64,000 nucleotides of DNA from an uncultured Fidelibacterota bacterium (GTDB lineage: Bacteria; Fidelibacterota; Marinisomatia; Marinisomatales; Marinisomataceae), in NCBI GenBank assembly GCA_902599655.1, contig CACKGC010000002.1, forward strand, positions 1-64,000. The letters are read 5' to 3'. A program made the translations under genes and the position numbers. The notes below the pieces were generated by a model, which ran no database searches, was not told the origin of the DNA, and saw only the letters and a program-made list of their open reading frames with translations. Shown here piece by piece: positions 35,760 through 45,513 of the stretch (the first letter of the stretch is position 1; every line of letters starts with the position of its first letter).

Positions 35760-37121
35760 ATGAATCCATCTAATTCTTTAGAGCAGAAATTACTTATTGT
35801 AAAAGATAAAATTTCTGCTAGCAAGACAAATTCTGTTATAAGAAATCGTATTAAACGTATTGATTTAAAAAAAACTAGAGAAGGTCTTTTAAAAGATAAA
35901 ACATTTCTAATTAAAGATAATATTGCAATCAAGGATGAGCCTTTGACCTGTGCGTCAAGTATCCTGGAATCATATATTTCTCCATATAATGCAACAGTAA
36001 TTGATAGAATTAACATTGAAGGAGGTGTTATCATTGGTCAAACTAATTGTGATGAGTTTGCAATGGGTTCATCTTCTGAATTTTCGATTTATGGATCTGT
36101 AAGAAATCCTTTTGACCACAATTTAGTTGCAGGAGGTTCTAGCGGTGGGTCTGCAGCAGCGATTGCTGAAGGTCTCTCTGACATTGCTTTGGGTTCTGAT
36201 ACAGGTGGTTCAGTAAGGCAGCCTGCTGCGTTTTGTGGTATCTACGGTTTAAAACCATCTTACGGAAGAATATCCAGATATGGCTTAGTAGCTCATGCAT
36301 CATCTTTCGATACAATAGGTATTATGTCTAAGTCTATTGTAGATGTTTATAACACTTTTTGTACAATTTCAGGTCAAGATCATAAAGATTCAACTAGCGT
36401 AGATGTTAACGTTCCTAAAAATCCATCTTTTGAAGATTCAAAACTTCCTAAATCAGTCGGAGTAGTTTCTGATAAAATTCTAAAAAATATAAATGTTGAA
36501 ATAGCAGGAAAATATCGCCAGTTAGTTGATTACTTTAAGTCAAAAAAAGTAAAAATAATTGAAATTGATTTACCTTATTTCAATTATTGTATACCTGCAT
36601 ACTATGTTTTAACTATGGCTGAAGCTTCGTCAAATTTATCAAGATTTGATGGAGTAAGGTATGGTAATAGAGCCAATACAAAAGACCTCTCAGAGCTTTA
36701 TATTGAAACTAGGTCAAAAGGATTTTCAGACGAGGTAAAAAGAAGAATTATGACTGGAACTTATGTTCTCTCCTCAGGGTATTATGAAGCATACTTTTCA
36801 AAAGCTTTAAAAGTCAGAAGATTAATAAAAAATGGTTATTCAGAATTATTTAATAGATGCGAAAATTTATTAATACCTACTACTCCTGAATTACCGTTTA
36901 AACTTAAAAATAATTTAGAAGATCCATTGAAAATGTATTTATCTGATATGTTTACTGTTCCCATAAATTTAGCTGGAATAGCTTCGCTAAATATTCCAGC
37001 CGGGTTTTCATCTGACAATCTTCCAATTGGACTTCAATTAGTTTCTAATTCTTTTAAAGAGGAAACTTTATTCAGTTTAGCTCATATATTAGATGAAGAG
37101 GAAATTTTTGAAGCAAATTAA
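35760..37121 (+). CDS. gatA: Aspartyl/glutamyl-tRNA amidotransferase subunit A (amidase signature family)
   Basis: 453 aa. The Ser-cisSer-Lys amidase triad motifs are present: FLIKDNIAI (Lys), then GGSSGGSAAAIAEG and GSDTGGSVRQPAAFCGIYG with both serines. GLKPSYGRISRYGLVAHASS is the GatA-type continuation. With GatB and GatC it converts Glu-tRNA-Gln (and Asp-tRNA-Asn) to the amides. gatC and gatB are not beside it, so a general amidase cannot be fully excluded, but the motif wording fits GatA. It overlaps batA by one base. Confidence 0.93.
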   Translation: MNPSNSLEQKLLIVKDKISASKTNSVIRNRIKRIDLKKTREGLLKDKTFLIKDNIAIKDEPLTCASSILESYISPYNATVIDRINIEGGVIIGQTNCDEFAMGSSSEFSIYGSVRNPFDHNLVAGGSSGGSAAAIAEGLSDIALGSDTGGSVRQPAAFCGIYGLKPSYGRISRYGLVAHASSFDTIGIMSKSIVDVYNTFCTISGQDHKDSTSVDVNVPKNPSFEDSKLPKSVGVVSDKILKNINVEIAGKYRQLVDYFKSKKVKIIEIDLPYFNYCIPAYYVLTMAEASSNLSRFDGVRYGNRANTKDLSELYIETRSKGFSDEVKRRIMTGTYVLSSGYYEAYFSKALKVRRLIKNGYSELFNRCENLLIPTTPELPFKLKNNLEDPLKMYLSDMFTVPINLAGIASLNIPAGFSSDNLPIGLQLVSNSFKEETLFSLAHILDEEEIFEAN

Positions 37122-38086
37122 TGGAATTTTTATACCCAAATTTTTTATTTATAATACCATTGTTTTTGGTTTTAATAATTTTTAAAAAATTTTTTTTCAA
37201 AAAATCTACATCTATTCAAGTTTCCAATTTTAACAGTCTTAAAAATTTCTTCGGATATCAGGGTAAGGTTAAAGTATTTTTAATTAATTCTCTCTTTATT
37301 ATTGCATTAGTTTCGATCATAATAGGTTTAGCAAGACCTAGAATCTCCTCTGTTGATAAAGATATAACAGTAGAGGTTATAGACATCGTTCTTGTATTAG
37401 ATACAAGCAGTAGTATGCTTGCAGATGACTTTAAGCCCAATAGATTGGAAGCTGTTAAAGATGCTGCGAAAGAATTTATTGAAAATAGAAACGGAGATAG
37501 AATCGGTTTATTGGTTTTTGGTAAGGACACTTTTATACAATGTCCGTTAACAATTGACTATAGTGTTTTAAATAATTTATTGTCTGAAGTTACTGTGATG
37601 GAGCCTAAATATGATGGAACAGCAATAGGTGTTGCTATTGCAAATGGAGTAAATAGGCTCAGAAACAGTGATTCAGAAAGTAAAGTAATAATTCTACTTT
37701 CAGACGGAAGTAATAATGTAGGTTCTATTGATCCAATTTCAGCAGCAAAAATTGCAAAAGAATATAATATTAAAGTTTATACAATCGGAGCAGGAACCAA
37801 CCAATCTATCACCCAGATACCTGGAAGAGGGTTTGTAAGAAATGAAATTGATGAAGAAACCTTGAAAGGAATAGCTGAAGTAACAAATGCAAAATATTTT
37901 AGGGCTACAGACAAAGAAAGCTTGTCCGGAATCTATTCAGAAATTGATAATTTAGAAAAATCCGAAATTACTGTAAGTTATTTTTCAAGTTATCAAGAAA
38001 TCTATATTTGGTTTCTTTCTCTTGGATTTTTCTTGCTCATAATTCATGAAATTTTAAGATCATATTATTTCAGGAGAGTTATATGA
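37121..38086 (+). CDS. batA: BatA-type von Willebrand factor A membrane protein
   Basis: 321 aa. Two N-terminal hydrophobic segments, a VWA domain with the metal-ion site DTSSSM (near 92), GLLVFGKDTFIQCPLTIDY, TAIGVAIA and LLSDGSNNVG, and one C-terminal membrane helix. Bat (Bacteroides aerotolerance) proteins form an inner-membrane/periplasmic complex whose biochemical role is not settled; links to stress tolerance and envelope integrity have been reported. First gene of a complete batA-B-C-D-E run. No MoxR ATPase gene, often found upstream, is seen in the window. Confidence 0.92.
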   Translation: MEFLYPNFLFIIPLFLVLIIFKKFFFKKSTSIQVSNFNSLKNFFGYQGKVKVFLINSLFIIALVSIIIGLARPRISSVDKDITVEVIDIVLVLDTSSSMLADDFKPNRLEAVKDAAKEFIENRNGDRIGLLVFGKDTFIQCPLTIDYSVLNNLLSEVTVMEPKYDGTAIGVAIANGVNRLRNSDSESKVIILLSDGSNNVGSIDPISAAKIAKEYNIKVYTIGAGTNQSITQIPGRGFVRNEIDEETLKGIAEVTNAKYFRATDKESLSGIYSEIDNLEKSEITVSYFSSYQEIYIWFLSLGFFLLIIHEILRSYYFRRVI

Positions 38087-39078
38087 TCTTTGAATATTTA
38101 AACTTTGCTTTTATTTGTTTAGTTGTGTTTTTTTTAACGATAATTTTTTCATTTTATAGATCAAGTAAATATAGAATTTTTGATAACAAAAATTTTTCAA
38201 AAAACTTCATTAATAGTTTATTTATTGGCAATTCAAGCACGATTACATTAAAAATCCTCCTTAGATTGATAGGAATTTTTAGTTTAATAATTGCTATTTC
38301 AGGAATAAAGACAGGAGTAACTGTAAAACCGGTTGAAAGAAAAGGTGTTGATATAGTTTTTTGTGTTGATGTTTCTTTAAGTATGGATGCTCAAGATATT
38401 AAACCTTCAAGAATTGATAAGGTTAAATTTGAACTATCAAAAATCGTTGATAGTCTTGAAGGGGATAGAATTGGCGTTGTAGTTTTTTCTGGCTCAAATT
38501 TCCTTTATCTTCCTTTAACAATGGACTACGACGCATCAAAGCTTTTTATTAAAAGCATTGATACTTCAATGATATCTTCAAGAGGTACTGATATACCGAA
38601 CGCAATAAAAACCTCAGTTGAGGCTTTTGATAATGAAGATGATCAACAAAAAATGATTTTTCTTTTTACAGATGGTGAAGATCACAGCGATTTGTCCATT
38701 GATGATATATCTTACTTAGTTGAAGGTAAAATTGATCTGCACGTTATTGGCGTAGGGAGTTCAAAAGGATCACTAATTCCGATTCGCAGTAAGCAAAACT
38801 CTTTCTTAAAAGATGAGTCAGGTGAATTAGTCCTCTCAAAAATAAATTTAAATTTTTTAAGAGAAATATCGTTATTAAACAATGGAAAATTATTACGTAT
38901 CTCAAAGAGTGAGCCAATAAGCGAAAATATTATAGATATTATAAAAAAGGGGGAAGACTCTTTAATCAGTTCATTTGAATTTTCAGACTATGAACATAAA
39001 TTTCAGTATCCATTAGCAGTTGCAATATTACTTCTAATGATTTCTTATTTAATTTCGTCAGGTAAAAGAAAAATATGA
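38083..39078 (+). CDS. batB: BatB-type von Willebrand factor A membrane protein
   Basis: 331 aa. Same layout as BatA: N-terminal membrane helices, VWA domain with DVSLSMDAQDIKPSRIDKVK (MIDAS DxSxS near 95-99), VVFSGSNFLYLPLTMDY, SRGTDIPNAI and FLFTDGEDHS, then a C-terminal helix. The two VWA proteins are paralogues and probably heteromerise. It overlaps batA and batC by 4 nt each. Confidence 0.92.
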   Translation: MIFEYLNFAFICLVVFFLTIIFSFYRSSKYRIFDNKNFSKNFINSLFIGNSSTITLKILLRLIGIFSLIIAISGIKTGVTVKPVERKGVDIVFCVDVSLSMDAQDIKPSRIDKVKFELSKIVDSLEGDRIGVVVFSGSNFLYLPLTMDYDASKLFIKSIDTSMISSRGTDIPNAIKTSVEAFDNEDDQQKMIFLFTDGEDHSDLSIDDISYLVEGKIDLHVIGVGSSKGSLIPIRSKQNSFLKDESGELVLSKINLNFLREISLLNNGKLLRISKSEPISENIIDIIKKGEDSLISSFEFSDYEHKFQYPLAVAILLLMISYLISSGKRKI

Positions 39079-39803
39079 GATTTTTAATAATTATATTACT
39101 TTTTTCAAAAGTTGTATCACAGGATATAGGACAAAAAATGATTGATAATGGAGATTATGAATCAGCTCTAAATTATTATCAATATTTACTAAATGAAGAG
39201 AATTTATCTAAAGATGATATTATCTACAATCTAGCTACAATATATTCATCCATAGATAGTCTAAAAAAAGCAGAAGAGTTTTTTGATTATGCTATGCAAG
39301 ATAGTTTAAATCCATCTTCAGAATTAAGTTATAATCGAGGAAATTTGCTTTATAAATCAAAAATGTTAGATGAAAGTTTGAAATCTTTCAGAGATGCACT
39401 TCTTAAAAATCCTGAAGATAATGATGCAAGAAAAAACTATGAATTTGTAAAGAATGAAATTGAAAAAAATCAACGAGCTCAACAACAGAATCAAGACCAG
39501 AATGATAATAGCGAAGATTCAGAAAATAATGAAAACAACCAAAACGAAGATAAGAATCAACAAAACAAAAATAAGGATGATAATTCGAATAATTCAGATA
39601 GAAATCCCGAAAAAAATAATAATGATGATGGTCCAAAAAATCAAGATACATCACAATCTAAACAGCAGGAAAATAACGAAGAAAAACAAATTGAAATTGA
39701 TCAAAATGTTGAAAATATTTTAAATGCTATGAAAGAGAATGAAAAAGTGAATAAAAAGCGAAAACAAAACAATTTCTCTAACGAAAGTGGAAAAGAATGG
39801 TAA
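39075..39803 (+). CDS. batC: BatC-type TPR protein with Asn/Gln/Asp-rich tail
   Basis: 242 aa. Signal peptide MRFLIIILLFSKVVSQ, then about two or three TPR repeats (residues 20-125: GDYESALNYYQYLL, DSLKKAEEFFDYAM, LDESLKSFRDALLKNPEDNDARKNYEFV). The second half is a low-complexity Asn/Gln/Asp/Glu/Lys region with almost no hydrophobics. The form fits BatC, a periplasmic TPR protein of the Bat complex. It overlaps batD by 7 nt. Confidence 0.88.
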   Translation: MRFLIIILLFSKVVSQDIGQKMIDNGDYESALNYYQYLLNEENLSKDDIIYNLATIYSSIDSLKKAEEFFDYAMQDSLNPSSELSYNRGNLLYKSKMLDESLKSFRDALLKNPEDNDARKNYEFVKNEIEKNQRAQQQNQDQNDNSEDSENNENNQNEDKNQQNKNKDDNSNNSDRNPEKNNNDDGPKNQDTSQSKQQENNEEKQIEIDQNVENILNAMKENEKVNKKRKQNNFSNESGKEW

Positions 39804-41503
39804 GAATTTTTTTTCTCATTATTTCACTCATAGGTTTTATAAATGCGCAAGAAATAACATCTTCAGTTTCAACCAAAAATATAAGTATTACTGAGTCAAT
39901 TATTTTTACAATTAAAATTTCGAATATTGATGAAAATCCGTCAGTTGATGTATCAAAAATAGAAGATTCTTTTTCAATTATTTCAGGTCCAAATATTGGA
40001 AGTGAGTACAGGTATGTCAACGGAGATAGAAGCTCTTCAAGGTCTATTTCTTGGACCTTAATTGCAAAAAAGCACGGAACTCTTAAAATTCCATCCTTGA
40101 AGGTTAGTATTGGTCAAAAAATATTAATAACCGAACCACACCAAATTCAAGTCTCAAAAGAAACTGATAATCAAATTACAAAAGATCTTTTTCTGGAACT
40201 TAAAGTAAGTACAAATGAAGCTTATGTTGGACAGCAAATTAAATTAACATATACTTTTTACACCAGAGTAGCATCAAAGGTATTATCCACAGAATTTCCT
40301 GAATATAATGACTTTTGGGTTGAAAAATTATTTGATCCTGTAGGTATACAATTTACTCCAGAAAGTTGGACTGATATAGAAATTGATGGATATAATTACA
40401 AATCTTTAAAAATCTATGAAGTAGCTTTATTTCCAATTGAAGAAGGAATTTATAATCTTGAGTCAATGATTATGAAGATTGAGACAAAAAACAAAGACTC
40501 ATCATTTAATAGGCTTTTTTGGGATGATCCATTTTTTGATACATTTTCTCAAAGAACTAGGGCTAAACTGCTTGTTTCTGATCCAGTTTCAATCAAGGTA
40601 TTGCCTCTACAAAATATCCCAGAAAATTTTACTGGTGCAGTTGGTGATTTTACACTCAATTCATCGCTTTCAAATTCAAATATTGACGAAGGATCTCCCG
40701 TAGTATTTACGGTGACTTTAAAGGGAGAAGGAAATCTTTCTAATATAGGAAGACCAAAAATAGTATTTCCAGAGGATTTTGATATTTTTGAAGGTGAAAC
40801 CAAAATTGAAAAAAATATTACCGATGATTTTTCTGGCTCGATTACCTGGGAGTACAATTTAATTCCTAGAAAAGACGGCTCGTATATTATTGATTCAATT
40901 GAAATACCTTTTTTTAGTTCGGATACTAAATCATGGACAAAAGCATTATCACAAAATATAAATTTAAATGTTAACAAGAGTACAATTTTTGATATATCTG
41001 ATAAAGAAATTTTGAATTCAAATTCAAATCTGATTAGATATATTAGAGTAGGTGAACAGAACTGGCTATCTTCATCAAAATTCAAAATTCAAAATTCGAT
41101 TTTCTATATACTTTTTATAGCCTTAATATTATTTATAATACCGTATTTTGAATCAAGCTTTAGAAATCTTAGAGGATATATAAATCAATATATAAAATTG
41201 AATACTGCTTTAAATAATTCTTTAAAAAACCTTGATTTATCACATTCAATATATGAGGACGGAATAAAAATCATCAAAAAATATTTTAATCAAAAGAATA
41301 TTTTAAGTTCAATAAATATTGATATCACCTCATTAAAAAGTATTTTAAAAGATAAAATTAAATCAAATGATTTTGATGCTATTTCAAAGCTTTTGGATGA
41401 ATTTCAAGCTAAATCATATTCTCAGCTTAAAGATGATAAAGATGAAGAGAATATTAAGAAATCTTTAAAGAAAATTTTAAGAAGGATTGATGAATATGTA
41501 TAA
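39797..41503 (+). CDS. batD: BatD-like oxygen-tolerance protein
   Basis: 568 aa. Signal peptide MVRIFFLIISLIGFINAQ, then immunoglobulin-like beta domains (for example LFLELKVSTNEAYVGQQIKLTYTFYT and DEGSPVVFTVTLKGEGNLSNI), one membrane helix near 435-452 (IFYILFIALILFIIPYF) and a cytoplasmic helical tail. This matches the BatD (DUF-type protein BatD) architecture. It likely exposes its Ig-like part to the periplasm with BatC and BatE. Confidence 0.9.
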   Translation: MVRIFFLIISLIGFINAQEITSSVSTKNISITESIIFTIKISNIDENPSVDVSKIEDSFSIISGPNIGSEYRYVNGDRSSSRSISWTLIAKKHGTLKIPSLKVSIGQKILITEPHQIQVSKETDNQITKDLFLELKVSTNEAYVGQQIKLTYTFYTRVASKVLSTEFPEYNDFWVEKLFDPVGIQFTPESWTDIEIDGYNYKSLKIYEVALFPIEEGIYNLESMIMKIETKNKDSSFNRLFWDDPFFDTFSQRTRAKLLVSDPVSIKVLPLQNIPENFTGAVGDFTLNSSLSNSNIDEGSPVVFTVTLKGEGNLSNIGRPKIVFPEDFDIFEGETKIEKNITDDFSGSITWEYNLIPRKDGSYIIDSIEIPFFSSDTKSWTKALSQNINLNVNKSTIFDISDKEILNSNSNLIRYIRVGEQNWLSSSKFKIQNSIFYILFIALILFIIPYFESSFRNLRGYINQYIKLNTALNNSLKNLDLSHSIYEDGIKIIKKYFNQKNILSSINIDITSLKSILKDKIKSNDFDAISKLLDEFQAKSYSQLKDDKDEENIKKSLKKILRRIDEYV

Positions 41504-42236
41504 AGTTATCATTATAATCTTCTTTAATTTGACAATTGTTTTCTCACAAAACATCAATGAGCTTTTTGATAATGGAAATGAATTTTATAGTCAAAATAAT
41601 TATAAAGAAGCAATTTCAAATTATGAAAAGATATTAGAAAATGGCTATTTTTCAGAGGATTTATATTTGAATTTAGGTAATGCTTATTTTCATGAATCCA
41701 ATTTTGGCAAAGCTAGATGGTCATATGAAATGGGTTTAAAATTAAATCCAATCAATTCTGATTTGAAAAATAACAACAATGTTAATAAAGCATATATTGA
41801 TGGCTACATTGAGTTACCTAAAAATAACTTAATTGATATAATAAATATTTTTTTTCAATCACTCTCACTTAGCCAATTTCTTTTGATTAATTCATATTTT
41901 ATTCTTTTTTCTGCTGTATCATTTTTTTTGATGAAAGTATTTCAATTGCAAGTGTTTAAAAGAATTTTTTATTTGATGTCAATAATCGTATTTACATCGG
42001 TTTTAATTACTATTACTAAAAATATTTGGGATCAAAATAATTTATATGCAATTATTGTAGATGAAGAAGTTATAGTTTATTCTGCTCCTTTTTTAAATCA
42101 AGCAATTGAGCAGTCAGTATTTTATAGAGGAAATAAAGTGAAAATTCATCAAAAAACTGATGTGTGGATTGAAGTTTCAACTTTTGATGGAAGAAAAGGT
42201 TGGATTCAAGCTCTAGATGTTAGAAATTTGTATTAA
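41496..42236 (+). CDS. batE: BatE-type TPR protein with C-terminal SH3 domain
   Basis: 246 aa. Signal peptide MYKVIIIIFFNLTIVFSQ, a TPR region (LFDNGNEFYSQNNYKEAISNYEKIL, LYLNLGNAYFHES), two membrane helices near 130-180, and a C-terminal bacterial SH3-like domain (EEVIVYSAPFLN, VKIHQKTDVWIEVS, GRKGWIQALDVR). The start is ambiguous between ATG 41490 and ATG 41496; the latter gives a clean signal peptide and an 8-nt overlap with batD, with AAGG about 10 nt upstream. Confidence 0.88.
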   Translation: MYKVIIIIFFNLTIVFSQNINELFDNGNEFYSQNNYKEAISNYEKILENGYFSEDLYLNLGNAYFHESNFGKARWSYEMGLKLNPINSDLKNNNNVNKAYIDGYIELPKNNLIDIINIFFQSLSLSQFLLINSYFILFSAVSFFLMKVFQLQVFKRIFYLMSIIVFTSVLITITKNIWDQNNLYAIIVDEEVIVYSAPFLNQAIEQSVFYRGNKVKIHQKTDVWIEVSTFDGRKGWIQALDVRNLY

Positions 42237-42237
42237 T

Positions 42238-42651
42238 ATGAGATATTTTTTAATCCTTTTCTTTATTAGTAACGCACTTTGCCAATCTGACTTTTTAAAG
42301 CCAAGTGATTTCAATGATAATCCACCAAAATTTCCTACCGTCAATTTACCTTCATTTTCTAGTCAAGATGAAATAGAAGACATTTCCTTAACTGATGAAA
42401 TTAATTTAATAAAGGGATATAGAGTTCAAATTGTTATTTCGCAAAACGAACAGGAACTACAAGATATTAAGACTGAAATTGAAAAATCAATTAATGAGCA
42501 AATTTACATTATTTTTGAATTACCAAATTATAAATTAAGAGTTGGAAATTTCGTTAATAGGAAAGAGGCTGAAAGTTTTCAGAAAAAAATTGTGAGATTA
42601 GGTTATAGAACAGCCTGGGTTGTTCCCACGATGATTGAAAAGGATGATTGA
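42238..42651 (+). CDS. Exported SPOR-domain-like protein
   Basis: 137 aa. Signal peptide MRYFLILFFISNALCQ (a Cys at 15 could instead mark a lipoprotein, but the context NALCQ is a poor lipobox). The C-terminal half, from GYRVQIVISQNEQEL through YKLRVGNFVNRKEAES to LGYRTAWVVP, has the SPOR (sporulation-related repeat) pattern that binds denuded peptidoglycan glycans. Role inferred: periplasmic wall binding. The ATG at 42238 follows the batE stop by one base. Confidence 0.8.
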   Translation: MRYFLILFFISNALCQSDFLKPSDFNDNPPKFPTVNLPSFSSQDEIEDISLTDEINLIKGYRVQIVISQNEQELQDIKTEIEKSINEQIYIIFELPNYKLRVGNFVNRKEAESFQKKIVRLGYRTAWVVPTMIEKDD

Positions 42652-43379
42652 TGGCTGGTCATAGTAAGTGGTCAACCATAAAACGAAAAAAAGGTGCTCT
42701 CGATCAGAAGAGAGGCAAGATTTTCTCAACAATTAGTAAAGAGATAACTGTATCTTCAAGATTGGGTGGAAAAGATATTGATTCAAACCCGAGACTGCGA
42801 CAGGCAGTAAAGAAAGCAAAGTCATTAAACATGCCAAACTCCAATATTGATAAAGCAATTAAAAAAGGTGTTGGAGAATTAGATAATGTAACTATTGAAG
42901 AGGTATCATATGAAGGATATGGACCTTTTGGAGTAGCAATACTTATAGAAGCAATAACGGATAATAAAAATAGAACAGTTGCCGATATTAGGCATGCACT
43001 TTCAAAATTTGGCGGTTCGCTTGGTCAAGCTGGTAGCGTGTCTTGGAATTTTGAAAGAAACGGTATAATTCTTATTGATAAAAATGAAATTTCTGAAAAT
43101 AAAATCTTTGAATTTTCAATTGAAAATGATTGCATTGAATTTTTTGAAGATGAAGACTGTTATAGATTGCATTTCAATTCAAATGATCTTTATAACAAGC
43201 TTGATGTTCTCGAAAAATTAAGTATTAAGGTAGATTCTTCTTTTTTGGCATATGTTCCTAAGGATGAAATAGGTTTAAGTGAAGATGAAAATCAAAAAGT
43301 TGAAAAATTATTAGAATTCTTAGATGATTTAGAGGATGTGCAAAATGTTTTTTCAAACCAAACACTAGGAAAAAGCTAA
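42651..43379 (+). CDS. YebC/PmpR-family protein
   Basis: 242 aa. It begins MAGHSKWSTIKRKKGALDQKRG, the family signature, followed by KEITVSSRLGG, NPRLRQAV, KAKSLNMPNSNIDKAI, and SYEGYGPFGVAILIEAITDNKNRTV-type text. Members are described as transcription regulators and, more recently, as translation factors that relieve stalling on proline stretches. It is placed just before ruvC, the classical yebC-ruvC-ruvA order. ATG 42651 gives the canonical N-terminus, with AAGGATG upstream. Confidence 0.95.
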   Translation: MAGHSKWSTIKRKKGALDQKRGKIFSTISKEITVSSRLGGKDIDSNPRLRQAVKKAKSLNMPNSNIDKAIKKGVGELDNVTIEEVSYEGYGPFGVAILIEAITDNKNRTVADIRHALSKFGGSLGQAGSVSWNFERNGIILIDKNEISENKIFEFSIENDCIEFFEDEDCYRLHFNSNDLYNKLDVLEKLSIKVDSSFLAYVPKDEIGLSEDENQKVEKLLEFLDDLEDVQNVFSNQTLGKS

Positions 43380-43849
43380 TGGTAATTATTGGATTTGATC
43401 CAGGGTTAACTAATACAGGTTATGCTGTTTTAAGAAAAAAAAATAACGAAATAACAATGGTTGAGTGCGGATTAATTAGTCCTAAAAAAGGAAAAGAAGT
43501 TTCGGAAAGATTATATACTATATTTTTTGAAACAAATAACCTAATAAAAAAATTTAAACCAGAAGTTTTATATGTTGAAAATGTCTTTTATGGAAAAAAT
43601 GTTCAATCAGCAATTAAGTTAGGTCAGGCAAAGTCATCAGTGATGCTTGCAGCAGAGCATAATAATATTGTATCAAAAGAATTTAGCCCAAGAGAAATAA
43701 AGCAATCAATTGTCGGTAATGGTTCAGCGTCAAAAGAACAGGTTGCATTTATGGTAAAAAAAATATTTAAATTAGATGATAAAGTTTTAAAGAAAAATGA
43801 TATCTCCGATGCAATTGCGGTTGCGTGGTGCGGAATAAATAGGACATAG
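43379..43849 (+). CDS. ruvC: Holliday junction resolvase RuvC
   Basis: 156 aa. It starts IIGFDPGLTNTGYAVL with the first catalytic Asp, then VLYVENVFYGKNVQSAIKLG (catalytic Glu) and a C-terminal KKNDISDAIAVAWCG with the last Asp pair. It resolves four-way junctions after RuvAB branch migration. It shares a base with the yebC stop and directly abuts ruvA; ruvB is not here. Confidence 0.96.
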   Translation: MVIIGFDPGLTNTGYAVLRKKNNEITMVECGLISPKKGKEVSERLYTIFFETNNLIKKFKPEVLYVENVFYGKNVQSAIKLGQAKSSVMLAAEHNNIVSKEFSPREIKQSIVGNGSASKEQVAFMVKKIFKLDDKVLKKNDISDAIAVAWCGINRT

Positions 43850-44443
43850 ATGATTAATTCAATTTCAGGAAAAATTTTCAAAAAAGAACCAACTACATTA
43901 TACATTGAAAATAATGGCATAGTTTTTAGTATTTCAATTTGTTTAAGAGATTATGAAAAATTGCCATCAGAAAATGAAAATATTTTTATATATACATATC
44001 TTAATGTAAAAGAAAATTTAATGGAGCTTTATGGGTTTATGGATTTAGAACGAAGATCTCTTTTTTTAAATTTAATTGATGTATCCGGAATTGGGCCTAG
44101 AACTGCTATCAACCTTCTTTCAAACGCATCTGTATCAAGCTTCAAGGATAACATTGTGTCTGAAGACGTTAAATCGCTCAGTCTTATTCCTGGAATAGGT
44201 CCTAAAACAGCAAAAAGAATAATTTTAGATATTAAGGAGAAGATAACATCAACACCAATTTCAACGCAAAACCTTGATAATGATAAGTTAGACTTTTCTT
44301 ACGATGATATTTATACTGCACTCTCTTCATTGGGATATAAGAAGTCACAAATTGACAAGGCAGTAAAAAAATTAAATGATGAAGGTTCATACGAAGGTGA
44401 TATTGAAAATGTAATTAAAAGAATTTTGGCTATCATTCGATGA
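43850..44443 (+). CDS. ruvA: Holliday junction branch-migration subunit RuvA
   Basis: 197 aa. N-terminal OB fold (MINSISGKIFKKEPTTLYIE), then two helix-hairpin-helix motifs (LIDVSGIGPRTAINLLS and LSLIPGIGPKTAKRIILDI), then the flexible C-terminal domain III that contacts RuvB (SYDDIYTALSSLGYKKSQI). The ATG starts on the base after the ruvC stop, so they are coupled. Confidence 0.96.
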   Translation: MINSISGKIFKKEPTTLYIENNGIVFSISICLRDYEKLPSENENIFIYTYLNVKENLMELYGFMDLERRSLFLNLIDVSGIGPRTAINLLSNASVSSFKDNIVSEDVKSLSLIPGIGPKTAKRIILDIKEKITSTPISTQNLDNDKLDFSYDDIYTALSSLGYKKSQIDKAVKKLNDEGSYEGDIENVIKRILAIIR

Positions 44444-45513
44444 GTGATTATAGAAAAACTAAACTTTATGATTCTCATCAAAGTTTAAAAGCAAAATTAG
44501 TTCCATTTTCTGGATTTTGGATGCCTCTCCAATATTCAAGCATAATAAAAGAGCATCATCATGTGCGCTCAAAGTGTGGATTATTTGATGTAAGTCATAT
44601 GGGGGAGTTTATTGTTTCTGGAAATAATGCTAAAACTTTTTTACAGAATGTAACTACCAATGATATTCAAAACCTGGAGGCTGGTAAAGTTCAATATTCT
44701 GCTTTCTGTAACGATTCCGGTGGAGTCATTGATGATTTGCTGGTGTATCATCTTGGTGATTGCTACATGTTGGTAGTAAATGCTTCAAATATTGAAAAAA
44801 ACTTTGAATGGCTTTCTTCAAATTTAATTGATGATGTATCATTAGAAGATAAATCTGACACCATGTCTTTGTTAGCTTTGCAAGGCCCTTTATCAAGGAC
44901 TTACCTGAAAAAACTCTATCCAAAAATTGAAGATTTAAAATATTATGAAACACTGCTTCCAGACAATAGCGAGGTTATAGTTGCAAGAACTGGCTATTCA
45001 GGTGAGTTGGGTTTTGAAATTTATGCTCCAAATTCAATCATTTTAAAACTTTGGAATGAAATTTTATCCCTTTCAGATGATATATTACCTGTTGGATTAG
45101 GATGTAGAGACTCATTGAGGCTTGAAATGGGATATTGTTTGTACGGAAATGAGCTTAATGAGCAAACAACAACAATTGAAGCAGGGTTATCATGGATAAC
45201 AAAGCATGAAACAAGCTTTATCGGTTCAAATTCAATGCAAGATAATTTACCATCAAAGAAATTAATTGCACTTATATCAGAGGAAAGAGCTATACCGAGA
45301 TCAGGTTATAAAATATTTTCAAAAGACAAAAAAGAAGTGGGCGTGGTTACAAGTGGAGGTATGTCTCCATGTTTAAAGAAAGGAATTGCTTTGGCCTATG
45401 TTGATTATGAAATGAGGTTAGAGAAAGAATTTTTGATTGGAATAAGAGATAATTTCTTTATTTTTGAAAAAACTAAATTACCATTCTATAAAAATGGGAC
45501 TTATTTAAAATGA
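44440..45513 (+). CDS. gcvT: Glycine cleavage system aminomethyltransferase (T protein)
   Basis: 357 aa. It transfers the methylene of the aminomethyl lipoyl H-protein to tetrahydrofolate. Motifs: KTKLYDSHQSLKAKLVPFSGFWMPLQY, CGLFDVSHMGE, FLQNVTTNDI, ARTGYSGELGFEIY and LGCRDSLRLEMGYCLYG. Length and the DVSHMGE motif favour GcvT over YgfZ-like paralogues. The H and P proteins are not in the window. It overlaps ruvA and ftsK by 4 nt each. Confidence 0.94.
   Translation: MSDYRKTKLYDSHQSLKAKLVPFSGFWMPLQYSSIIKEHHHVRSKCGLFDVSHMGEFIVSGNNAKTFLQNVTTNDIQNLEAGKVQYSAFCNDSGGVIDDLLVYHLGDCYMLVVNASNIEKNFEWLSSNLIDDVSLEDKSDTMSLLALQGPLSRTYLKKLYPKIEDLKYYETLLPDNSEVIVARTGYSGELGFEIYAPNSIILKLWNEILSLSDDILPVGLGCRDSLRLEMGYCLYGNELNEQTTTIEAGLSWITKHETSFIGSNSMQDNLPSKKLIALISEERAIPRSGYKIFSKDKKEVGVVTSGGMSPCLKKGIALAYVDYEMRLEKEFLIGIRDNFFIFEKTKLPFYKNGTYLK

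Noticed and set aside
40549-41085. 178-codon minus-strand frame inside batD
   Set aside because: Antisense of a well-supported gene, with no recognisable features.
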